Shown: positions 40,557 through 48,326 of the stretch, in pieces
Layout: every line of letters begins with the position of its first letter
How positions within the stretch are numbered: the stretch's first letter is position 1
Assembly (NCBI RefSeq): GCF_026342735.1
Contig: NZ_JAPEMM010000001.1
Span: 4,278,001-4,342,000 of the forward strand
Reading direction: 5' to 3'
From: Streptomyces sp. NBC_00193
GTDB lineage: Bacteria; Actinomycetota; Actinomycetes; Streptomycetales; Streptomycetaceae
Length of the DNA stretch: 64,000 nt
Program-made: the position numbers and the translations under genes
Notes under the pieces: model-generated
Databases searched by the model: none
Seen by the model: only the letters and a program-made list of their open reading frames with translations
Told to the model about the DNA's origin: nothing

Positions 40557-41282
40557 ATGCTGACGGTCCGCCAGCGGCTGCTCGCGCTGCTGATGCTCTG
40601 CCTGGCCCTGCTCGCGGCGCCCGCGCTCCCGGCCCAGGCCTCCGGTGCGCCCGCCGGACCGGCCGGCGCGTCCTCCGGAGCGGCCGGTGCGCGCAATCCG
40701 GTGGTGTTCGTGCACGGCTACAACGCCGACCCCGGCGTCTGGGGCTCCCTGCGCGAGGACCTGCGCGCCGACGGATACGCCGACTCCGAGCTCTTCTCCT
40801 TCGGCTACGACACCCACCAGTCCGTCAACGAGGTCCTCTCCGGACGGCTCGCCGCCTACGTGGCCGAGGTGCGCCGGCAGACCGGCGCCGCCCGGGTGGA
40901 CCTCGTCGCCCACTCCTTCGGCTCGCTGGTCACCCGCTGGTACGTGAAGTTCGGCGGCGGCGCCCCGTACGTCGACCGCTGGGTCTCCCTCGCCGGCCCC
41001 AACCGCGGCACCTCCACCGCCTGGGCCTGCGCCCTGTGGGACCAGGCCTGCCGGGACATGACCCCCGGCTCCTACGTGGTGAAGAACCTGAACTCCGGTG
41101 ACGAGACCCCCGGCGCGGTGCGCTACGCCACCTTCTGGTCGAACTGCGACGAGGTCATCAACCCCGACGACAGCGTCCCGCTCACCGGGGCGACCAACAC
41201 CCCGGTCGGCTGCCTCAAGCACAACGACCTGCTCGGGGACGACCCCACCTCGGCGGGCGTACGGGCCTTCCTGCGCTCCTAG
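40557..41282 (+). CDS. secreted alpha/beta-hydrolase lipase (lipase class 2 type)
   Basis: 241 residues with AAGGGGA ahead of the ATG. A signal peptide (to about Ala28) is followed by PVVFVHGYNADPGVW (oxyanion HG), the nucleophile elbow VDLVAHSFGSL (Ser120), an acidic residue in NPDDSVPL and a His in VGCLKHNDLL, completing the triad. Three or four Cys (WACALWDQAC, WSNCDE, GCLKH) could form disulfides. Expected to hydrolyse acylglycerols or other esters outside the cell. The stop interlocks with the convergent gene in CTAG. Confidence 0.9.
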   Translation: MLTVRQRLLALLMLCLALLAAPALPAQASGAPAGPAGASSGAAGARNPVVFVHGYNADPGVWGSLREDLRADGYADSELFSFGYDTHQSVNEVLSGRLAAYVAEVRRQTGAARVDLVAHSFGSLVTRWYVKFGGGAPYVDRWVSLAGPNRGTSTAWACALWDQACRDMTPGSYVVKNLNSGDETPGAVRYATFWSNCDEVINPDDSVPLTGATNTPVGCLKHNDLLGDDPTSAGVRAFLRS

Positions 41283-41884
41283 GGGGTGTCTTGCCGATCG
41301 GGCTGTACGGAGACCTCCTGGAGCAGGCCGTACGTGAACTCCGCGACGCACGCCCGCCCCGACGCGGTGAACGCCAGCCGCCACCGCGTCGGCGCGGTGC
41401 CCTCCATGGGGCGGACGGGGGCGAAGGCCCGCGCCACCTCGTCGACCGTCGCCGACCAGGGCAGCAGGTCTTCGGGCGACTCCAGTACGGGGCCGGGCGC
41501 ACCCGGGGCCCGGACCAGCCACTCGTTCCAGACCGCCCCGTCCGGCGCGGCGAGCACCTCGAAGCGCAGGCCGGGCCAGAGCGGCACCGGCCAGAGCAGG
41601 GCCTCGCACGTCAGATCGCCGATCGTGCGGGAGGAGACGGCCTCGGGCGGGCCGAGCACCGAGCGGTAGCGGGCCAGGGCGCCCCGCGAACGCGGCGAAC
41701 GGACCATGGCCTGCCAGCGCTTGTTGGCCTCCCGCTGCTCGGCGAGGGAGGCGCCGAGCCGCATGCGGGCCTCCTCCGCGAGGCCCGGCTGGAAGTCCGC
41801 CATCCGGCGCAGCAGCACCAGTTGGAAGCCCGTGGGGCCGAAGGGGCCCGGGGTGAGGGGCGGTGTCCCCGGCGTCCTCGTCAT
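41279..41884 (-). CDS. hypothetical protein
   Basis: 201 residues from ATG 41884, with GGTGGGG just upstream. Pro/Gly-rich start, then a helical charged region (GLAEEARMRLGASLAEQREANKRWQAMV) and a beta-rich half (CEALLWPVPLWPGLRFEVLAAPDGAVWNEWLVR, WRLAFTASGRACVAEFTYGLLQEVSV). No signal peptide or membrane segment; no family recognised. Codon use is that of a normal gene, and it sits convergent to the lipase with interlocked stops. Confidence 0.75.
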   Translation of the reverse strand: MTRTPGTPPLTPGPFGPTGFQLVLLRRMADFQPGLAEEARMRLGASLAEQREANKRWQAMVRSPRSRGALARYRSVLGPPEAVSSRTIGDLTCEALLWPVPLWPGLRFEVLAAPDGAVWNEWLVRAPGAPGPVLESPEDLLPWSATVDEVARAFAPVRPMEGTAPTRWRLAFTASGRACVAEFTYGLLQEVSVQPDRQDTP

Positions 41885-41964
41885 GGCACCCCACCCTTCC
41901 ACACAAGATCCTCACGATCCCGGTACACGGCCGTTGTGAGCGAACGCGTAGCCTGCGGGGCGCC

Positions 41965-42714
41965 ATGGACTATTGCATCGCCTGCCGCAGGTACCTCAAC
42001 GGCGCGCTGGCGTGCGCCGGATGCGGTACCCCGGTCGAACGCCTGATATCCGCCGCGCCCGCCGCGCCCGCCCCGGGCTCCGCCGACGTTTTCGGAAGCG
42101 ACCCGGCCGCGCTCGCCGACGTGTACGCCGACTCGCTCGTCGTGCTGTCCGGGGAGCGCGGAGACGGCCGGGGCCGGGGCCGGGCCCAGAGCCGCGCCGC
42201 GGACCGGCGCCGCGCCGGGCACCGCAGACGCCGCCGGACCGCGCTCACCGTGGGCCTCGGGCTGATGTTCGCCGCCGCCGCGACCCTGGGCCTGGCCCGG
42301 CTGGCGACCGACGGGGAGCGCACCGACCGGGCGGCGACGGTGGTGCTGACCGACGACGCGGGTCCCGCGGAGCCGGCTCCGCTGCCGGGCCTGACCGAGG
42401 ATCCGGCCCCGCCCACGGGGACGGCCTCGGCGAAGGGGCAGGGCACCGGCTCGACGAAGGCCACGGCCGGGGGCGCGAAGCCGGGCGGGACCGGGCGGAG
42501 CACCGGCGGGACCGGGGCCTCCGTCTCCGGATCGAGCGGGCCGTCGCGGAGTGCTTCCCCGACTCCCACGTCCGCTGCTCCGACCCCATCGGGTTCCAGC
42601 GGCTCCGCGACTCCCGGAAAGCCCCCGGGCCCGAAGAAGCCCGACGGGAAGCCGAGGCCCAATCCGAAGCCGACCCCGACGGCCACGCCCGACTGCTGGT
42701 GGATCTTCTGCTGA
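41965..42714 (+). CDS. zinc-ribbon single-pass membrane protein with Pro/Thr/Ser-rich extracellular tail
   Basis: 249 residues. The N-terminus is a zinc ribbon (Cys4, Cys7, Cys17, Cys20 in DYCIACRRYLNGALACAGC). A basic stretch (RRRAGHRRRRR) precedes one membrane helix (TALTVGLGLMFAAAATLGLA, about 91-110). The remaining 135 residues are Gly/Thr/Pro/Ser-rich, likely an extended wall-spanning stalk, ending in CWWIFC. The zinc ribbon would be cytoplasmic and the two end Cys outside. Similar proteins are frequent in Streptomyces and of unknown function. Confidence 0.8.
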   Translation: MDYCIACRRYLNGALACAGCGTPVERLISAAPAAPAPGSADVFGSDPAALADVYADSLVVLSGERGDGRGRGRAQSRAADRRRAGHRRRRRTALTVGLGLMFAAAATLGLARLATDGERTDRAATVVLTDDAGPAEPAPLPGLTEDPAPPTGTASAKGQGTGSTKATAGGAKPGGTGRSTGGTGASVSGSSGPSRSASPTPTSAAPTPSGSSGSATPGKPPGPKKPDGKPRPNPKPTPTATPDCWWIFC

Positions 42715-42756
42715 GGCCCTGACGGCCCGCGGACGGCCCCGCGGGCTGTCCCGGGC

Positions 42757-43179
42757 TCAGCCCAGCATCCGCCTGAGCAGGTCCCGCAGCACCGCGCGCT
42801 CGGCCGGGGAGAGCCCGGCCAGGGGCTCCCGGGCGAAGTCCAGGGACTCGCGGAGCCGGTCGGCGGTCTGCAGGCCCTCCTCGGTGGGCGCGGCCAGCTT
42901 CACCCGGCGGTCGGCCGGGTCGGGGCGGCGCTCGACCAGCCCGCGGGTCTCCAGGCGGTCCACGATGCCGGTGATGTTCGACGGCTCGCACCGCAGCTTC
43001 TGCGCGATCTTGCGCATCGGCATCGGCTCCAGGGAGAGCAGGTTCAGCACGCGTGCCTGGGCACCGGTGAGCTGGTGGCTGGAGGCCGCGTGCTCGTACT
43101 CCTGGTGGTAGCGGGTCACGACGTCGCCGATGAGCTCGACGACCTCGAGGGTCAGGGGGTCTGCGCGACGGCTGGGCAT
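42757..43179 (-). CDS. MarR-family transcriptional regulator
   Basis: 140 residues with a winged helix-turn-helix: SSHQLTGAQARVLNLLSLEPMPMRKIAQKL, CEPSNITGIVDRLETRGLVERRPDPADRRVKLAAPTEEG. The DxRxxxxxLT-type wing is complete. It has a single Cys (Cys64 in KLRCEPSN) in the recognition region, unlike classical OhrR where the sensing Cys is near residue 15. It is divergent from an oxidoreductase gene followed by ohr, so its probable target is that promoter; response to organic hydroperoxide or electrophiles is inference. Confidence 0.9.
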   Translation of the reverse strand: MPSRRADPLTLEVVELIGDVVTRYHQEYEHAASSHQLTGAQARVLNLLSLEPMPMRKIAQKLRCEPSNITGIVDRLETRGLVERRPDPADRRVKLAAPTEEGLQTADRLRESLDFAREPLAGLSPAERAVLRDLLRRMLG

Positions 43180-43200
43180 GGATCCAGCGTACCCATTTAC

Positions 43201-43232
43201 TTGACAACATGAAATATCCAGGCGCATGGTTG
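43201..43232 (+). promoter_or_regulatory. promoter -35 and interrupted palindrome between MarR and oxidoreductase genes
   Basis: TTGACA at 43201-43206 with a weak -10 (CATGGT) 18 bp downstream. The same stretch holds CAACATG and, 13 bp later, CATGGTTG, an interrupted inverted repeat that overlaps both hexamers and would suit a MarR operator. Confidence 0.45.
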
Positions 43233-43281
43233 TTTCACGTCCTGAAGCATTTTGCACTTCCCCCTCCCCAGGAGTGACGCC

Positions 43282-44304
43282 ATGTCCGAGATCCCCGCCG
43301 TCAGCCGTGAGTGGCACCTCGTCCGCCGCCCGCAGGGCTGGCCCGTCGCCGAGGACTTCGCCCTGCGCGAGGTACCGGTGAACGCCGAGCCCGCCGCCGG
43401 CCGGATTCTGGTCCGCAACCTCCACATGTCCGTGGACCCGTACATGCGCGGCCGGATGAACGACGTGAAGTCCTACATCCCGCCCTTCCAGCTGGACAAG
43501 CCCATGGACGGCGGCGCGGTCGGCGAGGTCGTGGCCTCGGCCGACGAGCGCTTCGCGGTCGGCGACCACGTGCTGCACGGTCTGGGCTGGCGCGAGTACG
43601 CGGAGCTGGACGCCAAGCACGCCACCAAGGTGGACGCCTCGCTCGCCCCCCTCTCCGCCTACCTCGGCGTCCTCGGCATGCCGGGCCTGACGGCCTACGC
43701 CGGGCTCTTCGAGGTCGCCTCCTTCAAGGAGGGCGACTCCGTCTTCGTCTCCGGCGCCGCCGGAGCGGTCGGCAGCCTCGTCGGCCAGTTCGCGAAGATC
43801 AAGGGCGCCTCCCGGGTGATCGGCTCCGCCGGCTCCGCCGAGAAGGTGACGCTCCTCACGGAGAAGTACGGCTTCGACGCCGCCTTCAACTACAAGGACG
43901 GCCCCGTCGCCGAGCAGCTCAAGGACGCCGCCCCCGAGGGCATCGACGTCTACTTCGACAACGTCGGCGGGGACCACCTGGAAGCCGCCATCTCCTCCCT
44001 GAACGTCCACGGCCGGGCCACCCTGTGCGGGGCGATCGCCCAGTACAACGCCACCGAGCCCGTGCCCGGCCCGCGCAACCTCGCCCTCGTCATCGGCAAG
44101 CGGCTGCGCCTGCAGGGCGTGCTGGTCGGGGACCACGCCGGACTGCAGCAGCAGTTCGTCCAGGACGTGTCCGGCTGGCTGCGTTCCGGGCAGCTCGTCG
44201 CCGACGAGACGGTCGTCCGGGGCGTGGAGAACGCCGCCGACGCCTTCCTCGGAATGCTGCGCGGTGACAACACCGGAAAGATGATCGTTTCTTTCACCGG
44301 TTAG
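43282..44304 (+). CDS. NADP-dependent medium-chain oxidoreductase (alkenal/leukotriene B4 reductase type)
   Basis: 340 residues. MDR fold without zinc ligands: LVRRPQGWPVAEDFALRE, RNLHMSVDPYMRGRMND (family signature), GMPGLTAYAGLFEVASFKEGDSVFVSGAAGAVGSLVGQFAKIKGASRVIGSAGS with the AAGAVGS nucleotide loop, YFDNVGGDHLEAA. The group reduces the double bond of alpha,beta-unsaturated aldehydes and ketones using NADPH. It is followed 66 bp later by ohr and divergent from MarR, which suggests a detoxification unit for lipid-peroxidation products. Confidence 0.92.
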   Translation: MSEIPAVSREWHLVRRPQGWPVAEDFALREVPVNAEPAAGRILVRNLHMSVDPYMRGRMNDVKSYIPPFQLDKPMDGGAVGEVVASADERFAVGDHVLHGLGWREYAELDAKHATKVDASLAPLSAYLGVLGMPGLTAYAGLFEVASFKEGDSVFVSGAAGAVGSLVGQFAKIKGASRVIGSAGSAEKVTLLTEKYGFDAAFNYKDGPVAEQLKDAAPEGIDVYFDNVGGDHLEAAISSLNVHGRATLCGAIAQYNATEPVPGPRNLALVIGKRLRLQGVLVGDHAGLQQQFVQDVSGWLRSGQLVADETVVRGVENAADAFLGMLRGDNTGKMIVSFTG

Positions 44305-44370
44305 GCTCACTCCACACCGCCGTGACGCGTGGGCGCGAGTCCCGGCGATTTACCAGGAGGATTTCCTTAC

Positions 44371-44793
44371 ATGTCCATCCAGCAGTCCGACGTCGCGTAC
44401 ACCGCCATTGCCACCGCCGAGAACGGCCGTGACGGTCGCGTCGCCACCAACGACGGTCGCCTCGACGTCGTCGTGAACCCGCCGAAGGAGCTCGGTGGCA
44501 GCGGTGAGGGCACCAACCCCGAGCAGCTGTTCGCCGCCGGCTACAGCGCCTGCTTCCAGGGTGCGCTCGGCGTCGTCGCCCGCAACGAGAACGCCGACAT
44601 CTCCGGCTCCACGGTCACCGCCGAGGTCGGCATCGGCAAGAACGACGACGGCTTCGGCATCATCGTCAAGATCTCGGCCTCCATCCCGAACGTGGACGCC
44701 GCCACCGCCAAGGACCTCATCGAGAAGGCCCACCAGGTCTGCCCGTACTCCAAGGCGACCCGCGGCAACATCACGGTCGAGCTCGCGGTCTGA
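44371..44793 (+). CDS. ohr: organic hydroperoxide resistance protein Ohr/OsmC
   Basis: 140 residues, AGGAGG ahead of the ATG. Thiol peroxidase of the Ohr family: the peroxidatic Cys61 in YSACFQGAL and the resolving Cys124 in HQVCPYSKATRGN are both present, along with Arg20 of the active site region. It reduces fatty-acid and organic hydroperoxides, usually recycled by lipoyl proteins. It lies after the alkenal-reductase gene and before a strong terminator; both may be controlled by the nearby MarR protein. Confidence 0.95.
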   Translation: MSIQQSDVAYTAIATAENGRDGRVATNDGRLDVVVNPPKELGGSGEGTNPEQLFAAGYSACFQGALGVVARNENADISGSTVTAEVGIGKNDDGFGIIVKISASIPNVDAATAKDLIEKAHQVCPYSKATRGNITVELAV

Positions 44794-44844
44794 TCTCCGA
44801 CCCGCTCGACCGGCTCGTCCCGGTTCATCCGGTACGTCCGTACA

Positions 44845-44882
44845 TCGAAGGCCGCACCCAGGCACCGGGGTGCGGCCTTCGA
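44845..44882 (+). terminator. strong hairpin terminator after ohr
   Basis: Perfect 15-bp stem (TCGAAGGCCGCACCC with GGGTGCGGCCTTCGA) and an 8-nt loop, 52 bp after the ohr stop and 47 bp before the next gene. Confidence 0.88.
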
Positions 44883-44928
44883 CATGCCCGGCGTCCCCCG
44901 CCCCGGGCGCCCGCCCTAAACTGGCACC

Positions 44929-45789
44929 ATGCGTGATCTTGCGGGGGGATTCGGCTACCTGCTGGCCGGACAGCGATGGGTACTGCGCCACGGCAGGTGG
45001 CTGGGCTTCGGGCTGCTGCCCGGACTGGTCTCCCTGGTGCTGTACGCCGGCGCGCTCATCGGCCTCGGCTACGGCGCCGACGACCTGACCGCCTGGGCGA
45101 CCCCCTTCGCCGACGACTGGTCCTCCCCGTGGCTCGGCCTCTTCCGCGGATTCCTGACCGCCCTGGTCTTCTGCCTCGGGCTCTTCCTCGCGGTGATCAC
45201 CTTCACCGCCGTGACCCTGCTCGTGGGCCAGCCGTTCTACGAGTCCCTCTCGGAGCAGGTCGACCGCACCGAGGGCGGCGAGGTCCCGGAGTCGGGGCTC
45301 ACCCTCGCGCAGGAGCTGTGGATCTCCGCCCGGGACAGCCTGCGGATCCTGGGCCGGGTGCTGCTCTTCGGCATCCTGCTCTTCGCGCTCGGCTTCGTCC
45401 CGGTGATCGGACAGACCGTGGTGCCGGTCCTCGGCTTCTGCGTCTCCGGCTTCTTCCTCGCCCAGGAGCTCACTTCCGTCGCCCTGATGCGCCGCCGGGT
45501 CCAGCTCACCGAGCAGCTCGCGCTGCTGCGCGGGCGGCGGATGATGGCGCTCGGCTTCGGGGTGCCGCTCGTGGTGTCCTTCCTGGTACCGCTCGTCGCC
45601 GTGTTCCTGATGCCCGGCGCGGTGGCCGGGGCGACGCTCATGGTCCGGGACCTGGTGGGCGACGACGCGGAGCAGCAGGACGAGCAGGGGCAGGGGCAGG
45701 GGCAGGGGCAGAGCCAGGCTCTGGGCCAGGGCCAGGGCCAGACTCAGGGCCAGGCGCAGGCGGCGGGCAAGCGGCTCAGCGCTTCCTGA
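44929..45789 (+). CDS. EI24/CysZ-family membrane protein
   Basis: 286 residues with about six membrane segments. The family signature is visible in GGFGYLLAGQRWVLRHGRWLGFGLLPGLVSLVLYAG, LLVGQPFYESLSEQVDRTEGG and LGFVPVIGQTVVPVLGFCVSGFFLAQELTSVALMRRR. E. coli CysZ is a sulfate channel; the actinobacterial group has no proven substrate. The C-terminal 45 residues are a Gln/Gly repeat encoded by GGGCAG-type units, and the last 14 bp overlap the end of the convergent reductase gene. The tail is probably disordered and of recent repeat origin. Confidence 0.85.
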   Translation: MRDLAGGFGYLLAGQRWVLRHGRWLGFGLLPGLVSLVLYAGALIGLGYGADDLTAWATPFADDWSSPWLGLFRGFLTALVFCLGLFLAVITFTAVTLLVGQPFYESLSEQVDRTEGGEVPESGLTLAQELWISARDSLRILGRVLLFGILLFALGFVPVIGQTVVPVLGFCVSGFFLAQELTSVALMRRRVQLTEQLALLRGRRMMALGFGVPLVVSFLVPLVAVFLMPGAVAGATLMVRDLVGDDAEQQDEQGQGQGQGQSQALGQGQGQTQGQAQAAGKRLSAS

Positions 45790-46666
45790 GCAGGGTGATC
45801 GCCCCGGTGGTGTCCTCGCCGGAGTGGGCCGCCGGATCGGCTTCCAGGCGTTCGCGCATCAGGTCCAGGTACGGACTGATCAGCTCGGCGCTGACGCCCT
45901 GCTCAGCGGCGGTCCGCAGATAGGTGGCGCTCGCCGTGACCTGCATGGCCAGGTTCGATTCGACGCCCGTGGTGAAGTCGCCCGAGACCAGCCGCTCGGC
46001 GGCGGCGCCCGCGAAGAAGCCCATCGCCCCCAGCCACTCGGTCAGCAGCGGAGCCAGGTCCTTCGGGGAGACGTCCTCGCCCTCGATCAGCGCGTAGGCG
46101 TGCGAGATCCCGGCGAAGAGTCCGGTCATGGCGCTCAGCAGGGCCACGTCGTGCAGGGCCGCGTGCCCGGGGTCGGAGCCGACGAAGCGGGCGCCGGCCG
46201 GGACCTCCAGTGCGCTGCGGTGCTCCTCGAACAGGGCGGGGGAGCCGCTGTAGAAGACGTACCCGCCCGCTGCGGGGGCGCCGATCATCGACGGGGTGGC
46301 CATGATCCCGCCGTCGAGGAACCGGGCCCCGCGCTCCTGGGCCCACGCGGCCCGGGCGCGGCCGTCGGCGGGCGTACCGGTGGTCAGGTCGACCAGGTCC
46401 TTGCCGGTCAGGTCCAGGCCCTCCAGGGCCGAGCCGACGCTGGCGTGGTCCAGCAGGCAGACCACGATCAGGCCGTTCGCGGCCACCGCCTCGGCGGGGC
46501 TCGCGGCGACGACGGCGCCTTCGGCCGCGAGGGCCTCGGCCTTGGCGGGGGTGCGGTTCCAGACGGTGAGGGGGTGCCCGGCGGCGAGCCAGGTACGGGC
46601 GAGGGCGGTGCCCATCGCACCGAGTCCGAGGAGGGTGAGCGGGGTCTTCGTGCTGGTGTCGGTCAT
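45776..46666 (-). CDS. NAD(P)-dependent imine-reductase / beta-hydroxyacid-dehydrogenase-like oxidoreductase
   Basis: 296 residues. N-terminal Rossmann domain LTLLGLGAMGTALARTWLAAGHPLTVWNRTPAKAEAL, where the Asn-Arg-Thr after the second strand indicates NADPH. The catalytic Lys of 6-phosphogluconate-type enzymes is absent; instead the C-terminal domain has FAGISHAYALIEGEDVSP as in imine reductases. The reaction is likely reduction of a cyclic imine or similar compound. It is divergent from an HxlR regulator that probably controls it. Its 3' end overlaps the EI24 gene by 14 bp. Confidence 0.88.
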   Translation of the reverse strand: MTDTSTKTPLTLLGLGAMGTALARTWLAAGHPLTVWNRTPAKAEALAAEGAVVAASPAEAVAANGLIVVCLLDHASVGSALEGLDLTGKDLVDLTTGTPADGRARAAWAQERGARFLDGGIMATPSMIGAPAAGGYVFYSGSPALFEEHRSALEVPAGARFVGSDPGHAALHDVALLSAMTGLFAGISHAYALIEGEDVSPKDLAPLLTEWLGAMGFFAGAAAERLVSGDFTTGVESNLAMQVTASATYLRTAAEQGVSAELISPYLDLMRERLEADPAAHSGEDTTGAITLLRKR

Positions 46667-46700
46667 GCCGTTTAGCCTGGTTCAGGGCCGTCGGGTGCTC

Positions 46701-46712
46701 AAGTACGCACTT
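46701..46712. promoter_or_regulatory. inverted repeat, candidate HxlR operator
   Basis: AAGT-ACGC-ACTT in the 97-bp gap between divergent reductase and HxlR genes, followed by a related AGTGGGTGGTTAC. HxlR proteins commonly bind short palindromes of this kind in shared promoters. Confidence 0.4.
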
Positions 46713-46763
46713 CGGAGTGGGTGGTTACCCCGAGGTGAGCGAACAGGTGGGGAGGGGTGCGTG

Positions 46764-47114
46764 ATGGCAATGACTCAGCGGCCGGGCGCGGATCACTGCG
46801 GGATCGCCGCGGCGATGTCCGTGATCGACGGCAAGTGGAAGGTGTCGGTCCTGTGGGAGCTGGAGCAGTGCCCGCGCCGCTTCGGCGAACTGCGCCGTCT
46901 GGTCCCGGGGGTCTCGGAGAAGGTGCTCGCGGCCCAGCTGCGCGAACTGGAGACGGACGGCATCGTCCACCGCGAGGTCTACGAGGAGGTCCCGCCGCGC
47001 GTGGAGTACTCGCTGACCCCGCTCGGCCACGAGCTGAACGGGGCCCTGGAGGCACTCGGGGCGTGGGGCGCGAAGCACCTGCTCACCGACGCCGCCCAGC
47101 CGGTCCCGATGTGA
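46764..47114 (+). CDS. HxlR-family transcriptional regulator
   Basis: 116 residues; GGAGG lies eight bases before the ATG, and a GTG one codon upstream is possible. The conserved Cys is in DHCGIAAAMSVIDGKWKVSVLWEL, followed by the winged helix RRFGELRRLVPGVSEKVLAAQLRELETDGIVHREVYEEVPPRVEYSLTPLG. In this family the N-terminal Cys can sense electrophiles or oxidants. It is divergent from the imine-reductase-like gene, its likely target. Confidence 0.93.
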   Translation: MAMTQRPGADHCGIAAAMSVIDGKWKVSVLWELEQCPRRFGELRRLVPGVSEKVLAAQLRELETDGIVHREVYEEVPPRVEYSLTPLGHELNGALEALGAWGAKHLLTDAAQPVPM

Positions 47115-47130
47115 GGAAGGGGCCGGGCCC

Positions 47131-47865
47131 TCACTCCGGGCGGCGGAACAGCGCCGTCCAGAGGAAGGCCTCGCCGAAGGAGCCGGAGGCTTCGGGCTCG
47201 TCGTTCATCCGGCGCAGCTCCACCTCGGTGAGGTCGTCGAAGACCCAGCGCAGCGCCTCCGGCGTGTACGCGAGCCCGCCTTCGAGCCGGGCCCGGCCGT
47301 AGAACTCCGCGTCGGACAGCTCGGATCCCATCGCGCCCGAGGCGAAGCAGGTCAGGGCGAAGCGGCCGCCGGGGGCCAGCAGCCGGTCCAGCAGGTCCAG
47401 GTAGCTGACCCGGCGGTGCGGCGGCAGGTGGTGGAAGCAGCCCGAGTCGTAGATCAGGTCGTACGGGCCCACGAGCCCGGCGCCGGCCGCGCCGAAGGCG
47501 TCGCCCTGGTGGAAGCGGACCCGGGCCCCCGCGGCGCGGGCGCGCTCCCCGGCCCAGGCCAGGGCCGTCGGAGAGAGGTCGACGGCGTCCACCTCGAAGC
47601 CCCGGGCGGCCAGGTGCAGGGCGTTGCGGCCGGGGCCGCAGCCGAGGTCCAGGGCGCGGCCGCCCGCGGGGACCAGCCCGCGGTCGAGGCAGGAGACGAG
47701 GTTCTCGTCGGGCTTCGCCGCGAAGAACGGCACCGGCCGCTCGCGGTCCGCGTAGAAGCCGTCCCACCAGGCGGAGCCGCCGGCGGTCCAGCGGTCGGCC
47801 TCCGGTGCGAAGAGGCCGTCCATGAGGGCGAGCACGTCGTCGACACTGCGTATGTTCCGGTCCAT
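47131..47865 (-). CDS. class I SAM-dependent methyltransferase
   Basis: 244 residues. SAM-binding motif I is ALDLGCGPGRNALHLAARGFEVDAVDLSPTAL; motif II is PYDLIYDSGCFHHLPPHRRVSYLDLLDRLLAPGGRFALTCF. The N-terminal FAPEADRWTAGGSAWWDGFYADRERPVPFF is typical of thiopurine- or small-molecule methyltransferase relatives. No substrate can be predicted. It faces the HxlR gene with 16 bp between stops. Confidence 0.88.
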   Translation of the reverse strand: MDRNIRSVDDVLALMDGLFAPEADRWTAGGSAWWDGFYADRERPVPFFAAKPDENLVSCLDRGLVPAGGRALDLGCGPGRNALHLAARGFEVDAVDLSPTALAWAGERARAAGARVRFHQGDAFGAAGAGLVGPYDLIYDSGCFHHLPPHRRVSYLDLLDRLLAPGGRFALTCFASGAMGSELSDAEFYGRARLEGGLAYTPEALRWVFDDLTEVELRRMNDEPEASGSFGEAFLWTALFRRPE

Positions 47866-48326
47866 CCGAACCCCTTTCAGCTGTCCCCGATTTTATCGGT
47901 GATCAAGAAGAAAGCCCAGGTCAGATGGGGTGTGGGGGAGGGCTGGAGGGTCTTCTGGCACCCTGTCGCGGCCGGGCCGGTCCCCGCCCCCGGGGGTGGG
48001 GAGGCCGGGCGGTCCAGGGCCTCGTCCAGGGCCCTGGCGGGCCGATTTCCGGCCGCTCCGGGCCCTGTTTCCGTACGGGTTCCGGAGTCGTGTCCTCCCG
48101 TACGCGACCCCGCCCGGGGGTGCGGGGCTTCTGCCGGGACTCCGCGGTGCTCCTGCGCCACCCGATAGGATGACAAGCGGCAAGATTCAAAGCTGTCCCC
48201 CACCGTCCTAGAGCCCGCGCCCTTGTCCGGAGCATCGGTCGTTCGGGGTCCGAGCCGGACAGTGCCTTGCTGAGAGACGACCGGCCACAGCGCTGTGCAC
48301 CGACCAGCAGTAGGGACATCCTTCAC
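47866..48326. other. divergent intergenic region, no gene
   Basis: 461 bp. Near the methyltransferase start is an AT-richer segment (47880-47925), with AGCTGTCCCC that recurs at 48191. A TAGGAT at 48165-48170 is a fair -10 for the rightward membrane-protein operon, but its -35 is unclear. Leftward frames across the middle encode only Pro/Gly/Arg-rich chains and are not credible genes. Confidence 0.4.

Noticed and set aside
47893..48183. Leftward 96-codon frame in the 48-kb intergenic region
   Set aside because: Pro/Gly/Arg-rich low-complexity sequence, no ribosome site, no domain.
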